Source: an uncultured Oscillospiraceae bacterium
GTDB taxonomy: Bacteria > Bacillota > Clostridia > Oscillospirales > Ruminococcaceae
Assembly (NCBI GenBank): GCA_900546885.1
Contig: UREN01000008.1
Span: 1 to 48,573, forward strand
Length of the DNA: 48,573 nt
Reading direction: 5' to 3'
Below are positions 1-9,527 of this stretch, in pieces. The notes under the pieces are model-generated. The model was not told the origin of the DNA. It did no database searches and was given only the letters and a program-made list of their open reading frames with translations. The position numbers and the translations under genes were made by a program. The first letter of the stretch is position 1, and each line of letters begins with the position of its first letter.

Positions 1-73
1 TTTTTTTTTCAAGCAGAAGACGGCATACGAGCTCACTGTGTGACTGGAGTTCAGACGTGTGCTCTTCCGATCT
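1..73. other. Illumina TruSeq P7 adapter (artefact)
   Basis: Positions 1-9 are a T run and 10-73 match the Illumina P7/TruSeq indexed adapter, ending with the usual CTTCCGATCT at 64-73. The index is the reverse complement of ACAGTG (TruSeq index 5). There is one difference from the standard oligo, a C instead of A at position 32. This is not genomic sequence. Short reading frames here encode the familiar database contaminant peptide [11 protein letters not shown]. Confidence 0.98.
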
Positions 74-87
74 GGCGGCGGAATGTG

Positions 88-137
88 CCTTGCCTGGCCC
101 AAAGGCCAGGCAAGGGCCGCACGGCAGGCCGTGCGGC
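88..137. repeat. Two tandem GC-rich perfect hairpins
   Basis: A 12-bp perfect stem (88-99 with 104-115, loop CAAA) is followed at once by a second palindrome (116-125 with 128-137). They lie between the contig edge and the terminator of the decarboxylase operon. No gene is visible in 74-201. They could be a REP-like element or part of the terminator of a gene beyond the contig edge. Confidence 0.5.
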
Positions 138-201
138 CGCCGCAAAGGGGTGTTGCCTGCTCTGTTGCCGAAACGGCCGCCCCGCTGCGGGCAAAAAGCA
201 A

Positions 202-235
202 AAAGGGCGCCTCTCTAAATAGAGAGGCGCCCTTT
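202..235 (-). terminator. Intrinsic terminator of decarboxylase operon
   Basis: A perfect 15-bp stem (202-216 with 221-235) with loop AAAT. On the minus strand it is followed by CTTTTTGCTTTTTG. It lies 17 bases after the stop of the beta-subunit gene, so no further gene of the operon is expected downstream. Confidence 0.9.
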
Positions 236-251
236 GTGTGGCAGAAAAATT

Positions 252-1448
252 TTACCCCAGCATGTTGATGAGGATGCCTGCCGCCACGGCAGAGCCGATA
301 ACGCCGGCCACGTTGGGGCCCATGGCGTGCATCAGAAGGAAGTTTTGCGGGTTTTCCTTCTGGCCCACCTTCTGCGCCACACGCGCGGCCATGGGCACGG
401 CGGAAACACCGGCCGCGCCAATCAGCGGGTTCACCTTGCCGTGCGTGGCCCAGCACATCACCTTGCCCAGCAGCACGCCGCCGGCCGTGCCCAGCGCAAA
501 GGCCGCAAGGCCCAGCAGGATGATTTTGGCGGTGTCCAGGTTGAAGAAGGTGTCTGCGTTGGTGGTGCTGCCCACAGAGATGCCAAGGAAGATGGTGATG
601 ATGTTCATCAGCTCGTTGCCGGCCGTTTTGTTGATGCGGTCTACCACGCCGGATTCCTTCATCAGGTTGCCCAGCATCAGCATGCCAATCAGCGGCACGC
701 ACGAGGGCAGAATCAGCGAGATGACGATGGTGCAGATGATGGGGAACAAGATTTTTTCCGTCTTGGACACCGTGCGCAGCTGCGTCATCACAATGCGCCG
801 CTCGGCCTTGGTGGTAAGCGCCTTCATAATGGGCGGCTGAATCACCGGCACAAGGGCCATATAGCTGTAGGCCGCCACGGCAATGGCACCCAGAAGCTCG
901 GGCGCAAGGCGCGTGGTGACATAGATGGCGGTGGGGCCGTCCGCGCCGCCAATGATGCCGATAGAGGCCGCCTGCTGCGGCGTGAAGCCCAAAAAGCGCG
1001 CGCCCAGGTAGGTGGTGAAAATGCCAAGCTGGGCCGCCGCGCCCAAAAGCAGGCTTTTGGGGTTGGAAATAAGCGGGCCAAAGTCTGTCATGGTGCCAAT
1101 GCCCAGGAAGATGAGCGGCGGGTAGACGCCCAGCTTCACGCCCAGGTACAGCATATCTGCCAGGCCGCCGTTGTGTAAAATCTCGCTGAACATGGGGTAC
1201 AGCGAGGGGTCTGCCCCGGCGGGGGCTATGAAGTATTCCATATGGATGATTTCGCCAAAGGGCAGGTTGGCAAGCAGCATGCCGAAGGCGATGGGCAAAA
1301 GCAGCAGCGGCTCGAACTGGCGCACAATGGCCAGATACAGCAGCACGCAGGCAATTACAATCATTACAAGGTAACCCGGGTTCTGCGCAATGCCCATAAA
1401 ACCGGATTCATTTGCAATGCCGGTGACAGCGTCCAAAAAACCCTGCAT
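252..1448 (-). CDS. oadB: Na+-translocating decarboxylase, beta subunit
   Basis: The 398-residue integral membrane protein is the sodium-pumping beta subunit of a biotin-dependent decarboxylase (oxaloacetate, methylmalonyl-CoA or glutaconyl-CoA). It couples decarboxylation of carboxybiotin to Na+ export. Seen in the sequence: many hydrophobic segments, the family signature GGADGPTAIY with the essential Asp near residue 175, and a conserved C-terminal NPLIGAAGVSAVPMAARV block. It follows the gamma subunit gene by 28 bases in one operon and ends at a strong terminator. The substrate cannot be told from this subunit: the alpha (carboxyltransferase) subunit and the biotin carrier are not in the window. 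The symbol is used in the broad family sense. Confidence 0.93.
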   Translation of the reverse strand: MQGFLDAVTGIANESGFMGIAQNPGYLVMIVIACVLLYLAIVRQFEPLLLLPIAFGMLLANLPFGEIIHMEYFIAPAGADPSLYPMFSEILHNGGLADMLYLGVKLGVYPPLIFLGIGTMTDFGPLISNPKSLLLGAAAQLGIFTTYLGARFLGFTPQQAASIGIIGGADGPTAIYVTTRLAPELLGAIAVAAYSYMALVPVIQPPIMKALTTKAERRIVMTQLRTVSKTEKILFPIICTIVISLILPSCVPLIGMLMLGNLMKESGVVDRINKTAGNELMNIITIFLGISVGSTTNADTFFNLDTAKIILLGLAAFALGTAGGVLLGKVMCWATHGKVNPLIGAAGVSAVPMAARVAQKVGQKENPQNFLLMHAMGPNVAGVIGSAVAAGILINMLG

Positions 1449-1476
1449 GGGTGTTCACACTCCTCTTCTCACAAAA

Positions 1477-1884
1477 TCAGAACGGCTGGGTGTACGCGGC
1501 CACGGCGGCGTCGCCCCAGGCGCTGCGCCCCTTGCGCGGACGGGCCACGCTGCGCAGGCTGTAGCGCCCGTCCTCCATGCAGGCAACGGCCGCGGCAATG
1601 GCGGCCACCACCTCGCCGGGAATGCCCGCTTCCACCTGCACGGCAGGCGCCGGTGCGGGGGCTGCCGCTTTCGGCGGCAGGGCCGCAGCATCCGCGCCGC
1701 CCTGCGCTTTTTGTTGCTTCTTCTTATCGAGGTTTGAAAAAACGACGCCCTCCAGCGCGATGAGAAGATACAGCAGGATGAGCACAGCGAACACCAGCAC
1801 AAGCCCAGTGACCACCACCACGCCGATGTCGGAATGGTCTGCCACTTCTGTGTACTTGGCAGCCGCAAGCATATACAGGGACAT
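1477..1884 (-). CDS. Na+-pump decarboxylase, gamma subunit (OadG family)
   Basis: This 135-residue protein has the OadG layout. One N-terminal membrane helix (about residues 22-48, rich in V, L and I) is followed by a Lys-rich stop-transfer, an Ala/Pro-rich linker (about 60-82) and a C-terminal segment beginning GIPGEVVAAIAAAVA. The gamma subunit anchors and stabilises the alpha-beta decarboxylase complex at the membrane. It is first in the operon. The start is supported by AGGAGG at 1892-1897 and a consensus promoter upstream. OadG proteins diverge fast, so the assignment rests on layout and on the adjacent beta gene. Confidence 0.85.
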   Translation of the reverse strand: MSLYMLAAAKYTEVADHSDIGVVVVTGLVLVFAVLILLYLLIALEGVVFSNLDKKKQQKAQGGADAAALPPKAAAPAPAPAVQVEAGIPGEVVAAIAAAVACMEDGRYSLRSVARPRKGRSAWGDAAVAAYTQPF

Positions 1885-1916
1885 TATCAGAGACCTCCTG
1901 TTCCAAATCTTGTTCT

Positions 1917-1945
1917 ATTATAGAAGAATTTCGCGCAAGTTGCAA
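1917..1945 (-). promoter_or_regulatory. Sigma-A promoter of decarboxylase operon
   Basis: Minus-strand -35 TTGCAA (1940-1945), a 17-base spacer and -10 TATAAT (1917-1922), about 33 bases before the gamma-subunit start. Confidence 0.8.
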
Positions 1946-2181
1946 CGGGTTCGGGGCAAATATCGTTAAATTTTTCTCAACCGCAGCGCGCGGCGGCGCG
2001 CCGCAAAGCAAAGCGCGGCCCTTTTCCGCGGGATGGCCGGAAAAGAGCCGTGCTTTCTTGGACGGGTAAAGCCCACCGCCCGGGCCGCAAGGCAGGCGCG
2101 GCGGGCGGGCAGGGGGATATGTAACGTCCCACCACCAGTATGCCCGGGGCGGGGCGCTTTATTCCGGGCGGGGCAAAAAAT
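1946..2181. other. Non-coding spacer with GC palindromes
   Basis: No credible gene here. It contains a 12-base perfect palindrome GCGGCGCGCCGC near 1991-2003 and an 8-bp stem CTTTTCCG/CGGAAAAG (2021-2028 with 2038-2045). These may end transcription of the upstream reductase gene, but no clear T tract follows on the minus strand. Confidence 0.4.
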
Positions 2182-3294
2182 TCAGGTGGTTTCCAGCGCC
2201 TGCGCCACCTGGCGCAGGGCCTGAATGATGCCGATGTGCTGCGGGCAGTGCTGCTCGCAGCGGCCGCAGGCAATGCAGGCCGACGCCGGGCCGCGGCTGC
2301 CCGCCAGCTGGGCATAGGCCTGGGCTGCGGCGTCTTTGCGTTTTTCCAGCCGCGACAGCTGGTTGTAAAGGGCAAAGTATTCCGGAATGGCAATGTCTTT
2401 GGGGCACCCATCGCAATAGCGGCACGCCGTGCAGGGCACAGCGATGCTGCTGCGGATGAGGCGCCCGGCCTCCAGCGCCAGGGCAAGCTGGCGCTGCGTA
2501 AGGGGCTGGAACTGCTGCATGGTGCGGATATTTTCCTCCACCTGTTCCATGGTGCTCATGCCGCTCAGCACCATCACCACATTTTTGTGCGAGGCTGCAA
2601 AGCGCAGCCCCCATTCGGGCATGCCCATCTGCGGCCCGGCGCTTTGCAGCAGCTCGCGCGCAGGCTGCGGCGGGTTTGCCAGCGCGCCGCCCTTCAGCGG
2701 CTCCATCACAATCACCTTGCGGCCATACGCCTCGCACAGCTCGTAGCACTTGCGCGCCTGCACGGTGCTGCTCTCCCAATCCAGGTAATTCAGCTGCAGC
2801 TGCACATATTCCATCTCCGGGTGCGCTTTTAAAATTTCCTCCAGCACGTCGGCCGTGTCGTGGAACGAAAAGCCGATGTGGCGCACGCTGCCCTCGGCCA
2901 GCCGCTGCTGCACAAACCGGAAGGCATGCAGCTCTTCCGAAAGCCTGTAGGTGCGCTTATCCAGCGAATGCAGCCAGTAGTAATCGAGGTAATCTACCCC
3001 CAGGTGCTGCAGCGTCTCGGAAAAGATGGGCCAAAGCTGGTCTTCGCGCTCAATTTGGAACATGGGCATTTTATCGGTGATGGTGAAGGCGCCGCGCGGG
3101 TAGCGCTTCACCACCGTCTCGCGGAAGGCGGCCTCGCTGGCGCCCCCGTGGTACACATACGAGGTGTCAAAATAGGTAAAGCCCGCCTGCAAAAAGCGGT
3201 CCATCATGGCCTGTGTGGCGGCAAGGTCAATATCCGCCGCGTTGCCCGGTATGTTCAGCGGCAGGCGCATCAGGCCAAACCCCAGTTTCTTCAT
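2182..3294 (-). CDS. Aldo/keto reductase with C-terminal Fe-S cluster domain
   Basis: A 370-residue cytoplasmic oxidoreductase. The N-terminal TIM barrel has the reductase pattern: GFGLMRLP at the start, a Tyr in the FDTSYVYH segment and a Lys near TDKMP. The C-terminal 100 residues carry two cysteine clusters, CTACRYCDGCPKDI and CIACGRCEQHCP, of the [4Fe-4S] type found in a subfamily common in anaerobes. The substrate is unknown. The chosen ATG (3292-3294) follows AGGAAGG. An upstream in-frame start would add 40 residues unlike the family. It has its own promoter at 3428-3458. Confidence 0.88.
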   Translation of the reverse strand: MKKLGFGLMRLPLNIPGNAADIDLAATQAMMDRFLQAGFTYFDTSYVYHGGASEAAFRETVVKRYPRGAFTITDKMPMFQIEREDQLWPIFSETLQHLGVDYLDYYWLHSLDKRTYRLSEELHAFRFVQQRLAEGSVRHIGFSFHDTADVLEEILKAHPEMEYVQLQLNYLDWESSTVQARKCYELCEAYGRKVIVMEPLKGGALANPPQPARELLQSAGPQMGMPEWGLRFAASHKNVVMVLSGMSTMEQVEENIRTMQQFQPLTQRQLALALEAGRLIRSSIAVPCTACRYCDGCPKDIAIPEYFALYNQLSRLEKRKDAAAQAYAQLAGSRGPASACIACGRCEQHCPQHIGIIQALRQVAQALETT

Positions 3295-3427
3295 TCTGCT
3301 TCCTTCCTTTCCCCGCCCGGCGCGCGCCGGGTGCCGGTTTTCTGTGTTGGTTGCTGGGGGCAGTGCACAGGGCCGTCTCTGCCCGCGCCCGGCAGGCAGC
3401 TTCCCCTGATGCACAAGCCTTTCTATT

Positions 3428-3458
3428 ATTATAACACCATGGCACGCCGCTGTGGCAA
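3428..3458 (-). promoter_or_regulatory. Extended -10 promoter of aldo/keto reductase
   Basis: The minus strand carries an extended -10, TGTTATAAT (TATAAT at 3428-3433 with TG at 3435-3436). A -35-like TTGCCA lies at 3453-3458 with a 19-base spacer. The long spacer fits an extended -10 promoter. Confidence 0.65.
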
Positions 3459-3507
3459 GCGGAAAAACAGCCCGGCTAAAAAAACGGCCGGGCGCCCGAA
3501 CGCAAAG

Positions 3508-3550
3508 CGCCCCGCGGCCCGTAAACGGGGCCGCGGGGCGTCTTTTTTCT
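3508..3550. terminator. Strong GC hairpin downstream of groEL
   Basis: A 13-bp perfect stem (3508-3520 with 3528-3540). The T run (TCTTTTTTCT, 3541-3550) is on the plus-strand side. On the minus strand, where groEL ends 51 bases away, the flank is only CTTTGCG, then a second GC hairpin followed by TTTTTTT near 3478-3484. It probably ends the groESL transcript. Confidence 0.6.
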
Positions 3551-3590
3551 GAATGGGCACAAAGCCAATCTGCCGGCTGTGGGCCGTATT

Positions 3591-5246
<1,656 letters not shown>

Positions 5247-5293
5247 TTAAAAATCTGAAAAATGGGTTTGTGTTCTGCTGGGGGCCGGGCGCG

Positions 5294-5578
5294 TTATTCC
5301 ACCACGGCCAGAATGTCGGACTGGCGCACGATGACGCACTCTTCGCCGTCCACCTTCACTTCTGTGCCGGCGTATTTGGCGATGAGCACCTTGTCGCCCA
5401 CCTTCACCGTCATCTTCACTTCCTTGCCGTCCACAAGGCCGCCGGGGCCAACGGCCACCACTTCGCAAACCTGGGGCTTTTCTTTTGCTGTGCCGGTGAG
5501 GATGATACCGCTTTTGGTCTTCTCCTCAGGCTCTGCGTTTTTGATGACAACTCTGTCTGCAAGAGGTTTGATACTCAT
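5294..5578 (-). CDS. groES: Co-chaperonin GroES
   Basis: The 94-residue co-chaperonin forms the heptameric lid of the GroEL chamber. It begins MSIKPLADRVVIK, contains the mobile loop region (about residues 17-33, EEKTKSGIILTG) and ends with the usual acidic/hydrophobic strand. It is the first gene of the groES-groEL operon, with GGGAGG upstream of the ATG and a CIRCE operator 45 bases upstream. Confidence 0.99.
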   Translation of the reverse strand: MSIKPLADRVVIKNAEPEEKTKSGIILTGTAKEKPQVCEVVAVGPGGLVDGKEVKMTVKVGDKVLIAKYAGTEVKVDGEECVIVRQSDILAVVE

Positions 5579-5622
5579 TGCGCGTTCCTCCCAAAATGAT
5601 AGTTATTTGAAAAAGCGAAGTT

Positions 5623-5649
5623 TTAGCACTCCGCTCTTTCGAGTGCTAA
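5623..5649 (-). promoter_or_regulatory. CIRCE operator (HrcA site)
   Basis: A perfect match to the CIRCE inverted repeat: TTAGCACTC (5623-5631), nine bases, GAGTGCTAA (5641-5649). It sits between the groES promoter and start, where HrcA binding would block transcription. Confidence 0.98.
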
Positions 5650-5653
5650 ACAT

Positions 5654-5681
5654 ATTGTACCCCATTTTACAGAAAAATCAA
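5654..5681 (-). promoter_or_regulatory. groESL promoter
   Basis: Minus-strand -35 TTGATT (5676-5681), a 16-base spacer and -10 TACAAT (5654-5659). The transcript start would fall at the edge of the CIRCE element. Confidence 0.75.
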
Positions 5682-5713
5682 GAGGGAAAAATAAAAAATT
5701 TTTGTGAATATGA

Positions 5714-5751
5714 AAAATGGCCTGCCGGGGCAAAGCCCGGCAGGCCATTTT
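5714..5751 (-). terminator. Terminator of lipid kinase gene
   Basis: A 16-bp perfect stem (5714-5729 with 5736-5751), loop GCAAAG, followed on the minus strand by TTTTTC. It lies just after the stop of the lipid kinase gene and separates it from groESL. Confidence 0.85.
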
Positions 5752-5782
5752 GGCGCAAAAAACAACGGTGCGCGCGGCGGTT

Positions 5783-6727
5783 TCAGCCCTCTGTGCCGCC
5801 GGGCGCCAGCGGCGCGGGCAGCACAAAGCTGGCCGCAAGCGGCAGCACTCTGGCCCGCAGGCCGCCCGCGGGCGCGCATTCGCCGTCGATGTTCACAATG
5901 GGGCGCATGCCCCCGGGCGGGCAGATGGACACCTCGCGCGCGCGGAAAAACTGCATGATGTCGCGCAGGTCTTCCCGCACCTGGCCGCCGTGCAGATGCC
6001 CGCCGCGCTGATAAACCCCCAGCACTTTGGCAAGCCGCAGGCGCGAGAGCTTTTTCACCAGCACCACGTCCAGCAGGCCGTCGGTGACGCTGGCCTCGGG
6101 CGCAGCAAAGTAGCCGCCGCCGTAGCTTTTGCCGTTGCACACGGTGGCAATGACGTAATCGCCCTCAAACGTCCTGCCGTCCACCGTAACGCGCAGGTGC
6201 TTGGCCAGCGGGCGCAGCACGCGCAGCGCAATGGAAAGCTGGTAGGCCATAGAGCCGCCGCAAAACGGCAGGCGGCGGAATTTCGGGATGCCGTAGGCCA
6301 CCTCGGAATCCACCCCCACCGAGCAGATGGCCGCGCACACGCCGCCGTTGGCCTCAATGAGGTCAACGGGCACGGCGCGCCCCGTCATTTGGGCGGCAAT
6401 ATCCAAAAACCGGGCGCTTTGGCCAAACGTGCGGATAAAATCGTTGCCAGAGCCGCAGGGCACGCCGGCCACCTGTGCGTTGGCAAAGCCCAGCGCGCCT
6501 GCAAACACCTCGTTCAGCGTGCCGTCGCCGCCGCAGGCATACAGGCGCACGGGCGCCCCCGTTTGGGCCCAGCGGCGGGCAATGTCCCTTGCCTCGCCCG
6601 GGCGGGTGGTGCACTCCACCGTCGCCTCAGCGCCAAGGGCCTGCTTTGCCCGTTCCAGTTCCGGCAGCAAAAAATTGCGGGCATCCGCCTTGCCCGCCAC
6701 CGGGTTCACGATAAAAACGTGTTCCAT
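5783..6727 (-). CDS. YegS/BmrU-type diacylglycerol (lipid) kinase
   Basis: A 314-residue DAGK-catalytic-domain protein that phosphorylates a membrane lipid such as diacylglycerol with ATP. Visible motifs: FIVNPVAGK at the N-terminus, the nucleotide-binding GGDGTLNEV at about residues 86-94, and GSGNDFIRTFG at about 112-122. The C-terminal half is the beta-sandwich domain with VCNGKSYGGG and TDGLLDVVLV. Length fits the family. GGAGG precedes the ATG. It stands alone, divergent from the DUF421 gene. The lipid substrate is inferred only from the family. Confidence 0.92.
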   Translation of the reverse strand: MEHVFIVNPVAGKADARNFLLPELERAKQALGAEATVECTTRPGEARDIARRWAQTGAPVRLYACGGDGTLNEVFAGALGFANAQVAGVPCGSGNDFIRTFGQSARFLDIAAQMTGRAVPVDLIEANGGVCAAICSVGVDSEVAYGIPKFRRLPFCGGSMAYQLSIALRVLRPLAKHLRVTVDGRTFEGDYVIATVCNGKSYGGGYFAAPEASVTDGLLDVVLVKKLSRLRLAKVLGVYQRGGHLHGGQVREDLRDIMQFFRAREVSICPPGGMRPIVNIDGECAPAGGLRARVLPLAASFVLPAPLAPGGTEG

Positions 6728-6838
6728 GATTCCTCCGTTTTCCCCGCGGCGCGGATAACCCGCCCCGCGCCTGAAATACTAAACCGAGACAGGCGGCCGC
6801 AGCGCGCGCCGCACAAACCTCGAAAGGATGCACCGCAT

Positions 6839-7546
6839 ATGGACATCGTCAAAATTATTTTCACCAGCCTCGGCTCGCTTGCGGCCATGTTCTGCATCAC
6901 CAGGCTCATCGGCAACCGCCAGATGAGCCAGATGAGCATGTTCGACTATGTGAACGGCATCACCATTGGCTCGATTGCAGCCGAATTTGCCACCAGCCTG
7001 GAGCAGGATTTCTGGCTGCCCCTCACCGCCATGGCCGTGTACGGCCTGGCCGCAGTGGCCATTGCCTGGGGCACGTGCAAATCCATGGCGCTGCGCCGCT
7101 TTTTCAACGGCAGGCCCACCGTGCTGTTCGAGCACGGCAAGCTGTATGAGCAGAACCTTGCCGCCGCGCGCATGGACATCAACGAATTTCTCACCCAGTG
7201 CCGGGCGGCGGGCTATTTCGACCTGACCCAGCTGGAGAGTGCCGTGCTGGAAACAAACGGCCAGGTGAGCTTTCTGCCATTGAGCGAACGGCGCCCCGTC
7301 ACCCCGCAGGACCTTGGCCTTGCCGTGCAGCCGGAAAAGCCGTGCGTGTGCGTGGTGATGGACGGCCGCGTGCTGGCCGGCAACCTGAGGGCCACCGGCA
7401 ACGACGAGGTGTGGCTGCGCCGCGCGCTGGCCGCCCAGAATGCCGGCCGGCTGGAAGACGTGTTTCTGGCCACCGTGAACGCGCAGAACCAGCTTGCGGT
7501 GTTTGCGCGCACGGGCCGCCAGGTAAAGCGCGAGCTGTTCGAATAG
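6839..7546 (+). CDS. DUF421 (YetF-type) membrane protein
   Basis: A 235-residue membrane protein with about three N-terminal helices (residues 1-80) followed by the cytoplasmic YetF domain. Family features seen: the first helix followed by RLIGNRQMSQMSMFDYVNGITIGSIAAE, and later GRPTVLFEHGKLYEQNLAAARM. The function of the family is not firmly known; some members affect spore germination and envelope biology. The ATG at 6839 follows GAAAGGAT. The frame stays open far upstream, but that part is antisense to the lipid kinase and not coding. The gene converges on the M20 gene with only four bases between the stops. Confidence 0.88.
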   Translation: MDIVKIIFTSLGSLAAMFCITRLIGNRQMSQMSMFDYVNGITIGSIAAEFATSLEQDFWLPLTAMAVYGLAAVAIAWGTCKSMALRRFFNGRPTVLFEHGKLYEQNLAAARMDINEFLTQCRAAGYFDLTQLESAVLETNGQVSFLPLSERRPVTPQDLGLAVQPEKPCVCVVMDGRVLAGNLRATGNDEVWLRRALAAQNAGRLEDVFLATVNAQNQLAVFARTGRQVKRELFE

Positions 7547-7550
7547 GCCA

Positions 7551-8684
7551 TCAGGCCCCGAAGCTTTGCGCAATGGCAAAGAACACATCGGCCGCCGTGC
7601 GCAGGGCCTCGTCCGGGAAATCGAACATGGCGTCGTGCAAAGGCGCATGCGCCTCGCCATCGCCCACATAGAAAATGGCGCCGGGCCGCTTTTGCAGGTA
7701 CCAGCCAAAATCTTCCGAGCAGCGCATGGGCGCCTGCAGCGTCTGTGCAGGCACGCCTGCGGCGCGGCACGCCTCGAACACGCGCCGCACAGGGCCGGGC
7801 GCGTTGGCCGTTTCGGGGAACGCCTCGCAGTACGACACCTCCAGTGCCAGGCCATCGCGCTTTGCCAGGCGCGCCGCCAGCTCGGCCACGGCGCCGCGCA
7901 GGGTATCCAGCTCGCTTTGCAGCTGGGCGCGGATGGTGAGCAGCAGCCTGCCCTCGCTGGCCGACACCCCGAAGGCCCGCGCGCCCACGTCAATTTGAAC
8001 AACCGTGGCCAGCACCATGCCCCTGTGCCGGGCCGGCTGTGTGAAGCCCGGCAGGGCGCACACCAGCTCGCTGATGGCGGCGGCGGGGTTGCGGCCCAGC
8101 TCGGGCGTGCTGGCGTGCGTGGGCGCGCCCGTGAAGTGCAGCGTCATGCCGGTGGAGGCGCAGTGCATGGTGCCCTCGCGCAAAAACACCGTGCCCTGGG
8201 CAAGCCCAGGCATGTTGTGGAAGGCGTACACCTCTTCTATATCCGCCTGCTCCAGCAGGGCGGCGCACACAGCGCCGCCTTCGCCCGTCTCTTCCGCGTG
8301 CTGAAAAATAAAGTAAATGTCGCACGGCGCGCCCTCGGCACACACGCGGCAGGCCAGAGCCGCCAGGGCAGCCGCATGGCCGTCGTGCCCGCACTTGTGT
8401 GCCACGCCCGGGCAGCGCGAGGCATAGGGCAGGCTGTTTTTCTCTTGAATGGGCAGCGCGTCTATATCCGCCCGAAAGGCGATGCGCCGCGCGCTGGGGC
8501 GGCCGCAGCGGTACACCGCGTAGAACCATGCCCCGCAGTCTGTGATGGAAAGCGGCGTGTTCGCCTGCAAAAACTGCTGCAGCATGCGCTTTGTGCCCGC
8601 CTCGCGGCCCGAAAGCTCGGGCGCGGCGTGCAGCGCATGGCGCAGCGCCACTGCCTTTTCATACAATGTGTCATCCAAAGCCAA
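7551..8684 (-). CDS. M20-family amidohydrolase/peptidase
   Basis: A 377-residue zinc-dependent amidohydrolase related to N-acyl-amino-acid and hippurate hydrolases. The metal-binding motifs are visible: HKCGHDGHAA (about residues 95-104), QHAEETGEGG (about 127-136) and HNMPG (about 154-158). The lid domain lies between roughly 170 and 290. The best start is a TTG at 8682-8684 with AAGGAG 5-6 bases upstream; the nearby ATG is out of frame. The substrate is unknown. The lack of space before the convergent DUF421 gene means both probably read through or share a terminator. Confidence 0.88.
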   Translation of the reverse strand: MALDDTLYEKAVALRHALHAAPELSGREAGTKRMLQQFLQANTPLSITDCGAWFYAVYRCGRPSARRIAFRADIDALPIQEKNSLPYASRCPGVAHKCGHDGHAAALAALACRVCAEGAPCDIYFIFQHAEETGEGGAVCAALLEQADIEEVYAFHNMPGLAQGTVFLREGTMHCASTGMTLHFTGAPTHASTPELGRNPAAAISELVCALPGFTQPARHRGMVLATVVQIDVGARAFGVSASEGRLLLTIRAQLQSELDTLRGAVAELAARLAKRDGLALEVSYCEAFPETANAPGPVRRVFEACRAAGVPAQTLQAPMRCSEDFGWYLQKRPGAIFYVGDGEAHAPLHDAMFDFPDEALRTAADVFFAIAQSFGA

Positions 8685-8785
8685 GCATCTCCTTGCCTTG
8701 CTGCGGCGGCCGGGCCGCCTGCCAGCATTTTAGCACACGGCGGCCGCTTTGAAAAGCCGCACGGGCAAAAAGCCCCGCGCGCGGG

Positions 8786-8849
8786 TTGCGCCGGCAGGGC
8801 CAGCCCGCCGGCGCAGAAAAGCGGCAGGGCCCCCGCAGGGCCCTGCCGC
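8786..8849 (-). terminator. Terminator of rubrerythrin gene
   Basis: A 12-bp perfect stem (8821-8832 with 8838-8849), loop CCGCA, followed on the minus strand by TTTTCTG. A second GC hairpin (GCGCCGGC/GCCGGCGC, about 8793-8815) follows. The stem is about 40 bases past the rubrerythrin stop. Confidence 0.8.
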
Positions 8850-8890
8850 CGCTATGTACGAACAGGGAAATTCTGTTTTGCGCTTTTGGC

Positions 8891-9436
8891 TTATTTGCCG
8901 AAATAGCGGGCCAGCAGGCCAGCAAACGCACGGCCGTGGCGGGCTTCGTCGCGCGCCATCTCGTGCACGGTGTCGTGGATGGCGTCCAGGCCCAGCTCTT
9001 TGGCCTTCTTGGCCAGCTCGAACTTGCCGGCGGTGGCGCCGTTCTCGGCCTCCACACGCATCTCCAGGTTCTTCTTGGTGGAATCTGTCAGCACTTCGCC
9101 CAGCAGCTCGGCAAACTTGGCGGCGTGCTCGGCCTCTTCATAGGCGGCCTTCTCCCAGTACAGGCCAATTTCGGGGTAGCCCTCGCGGTGCGCCACACGG
9201 GCCATGGCAAGGTACATGCCCACTTCGCTGCACTCGCCGTTGAAGTTCATGCGCAGGCCTTCAATAATCTCCGGGTCCACGCCCTGGGCAACGCCCACCA
9301 CGTGCTCGGCAGCCCAGGTCATCTCGCCCTTCTGCTCCACAAATTTGGAAGCGGGCGCCTTGCAAACCGGGCAAAATTCAGGGGCGGCATCGCCCTCATG
9401 TACATAACCACAAACGGTGCAAACAAATTTTTTCAT
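8891..9436 (-). CDS. Reverse rubrerythrin / NADH peroxidase
   Basis: A 181-residue cytoplasmic diiron protein that reduces hydrogen peroxide with electrons from NADH via rubredoxin-type partners, protecting anaerobes from oxidative stress. The rubredoxin-like domain is N-terminal ([10 protein letters not shown]...CPVCKAP), the order that defines reverse rubrerythrins. The ferritin-like domain follows with helices carrying diiron ligands ([29 protein letters not shown]). The ATG at 9434-9436 follows GGAGGG; an ATG eight codons upstream has no ribosome binding site. Monocistronic, with a near-perfect promoter. Confidence 0.94.
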   Translation of the reverse strand: MKKFVCTVCGYVHEGDAAPEFCPVCKAPASKFVEQKGEMTWAAEHVVGVAQGVDPEIIEGLRMNFNGECSEVGMYLAMARVAHREGYPEIGLYWEKAAYEEAEHAAKFAELLGEVLTDSTKKNLEMRVEAENGATAGKFELAKKAKELGLDAIHDTVHEMARDEARHGRAFAGLLARYFGK

Positions 9437-9494
9437 AATGGTCTTTCCCTCCGTATCCATTCAGTTCACATTCCTTTGGCCTTTCGGCACCCTT

Positions 9495-9523
9495 ATCATA
9501 GCACTGCTGCTAAACAATGTCAA
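9495..9523 (-). promoter_or_regulatory. Rubrerythrin promoter
   Basis: Minus-strand TTGACA (9518-9523), 17 bases, TATGAT (9495-9500). The -35 box lies five bases past the stop of the preceding gene. No obvious PerR-type palindrome overlaps it. Confidence 0.85.
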
Positions 9524-9527
9524 GTAC

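Noticed and set aside
40..268. Short open frames at the left end
   Set aside because: They translate adapter sequence ([11 protein letters not shown] and a related frame) and continue into non-coding hairpins.
5717..6838. An N-terminal extension of about 370 residues on the DUF421 protein
   Set aside because: The region is antisense to the lipid kinase gene; the family length and the ribosome binding site support the start at 6839.
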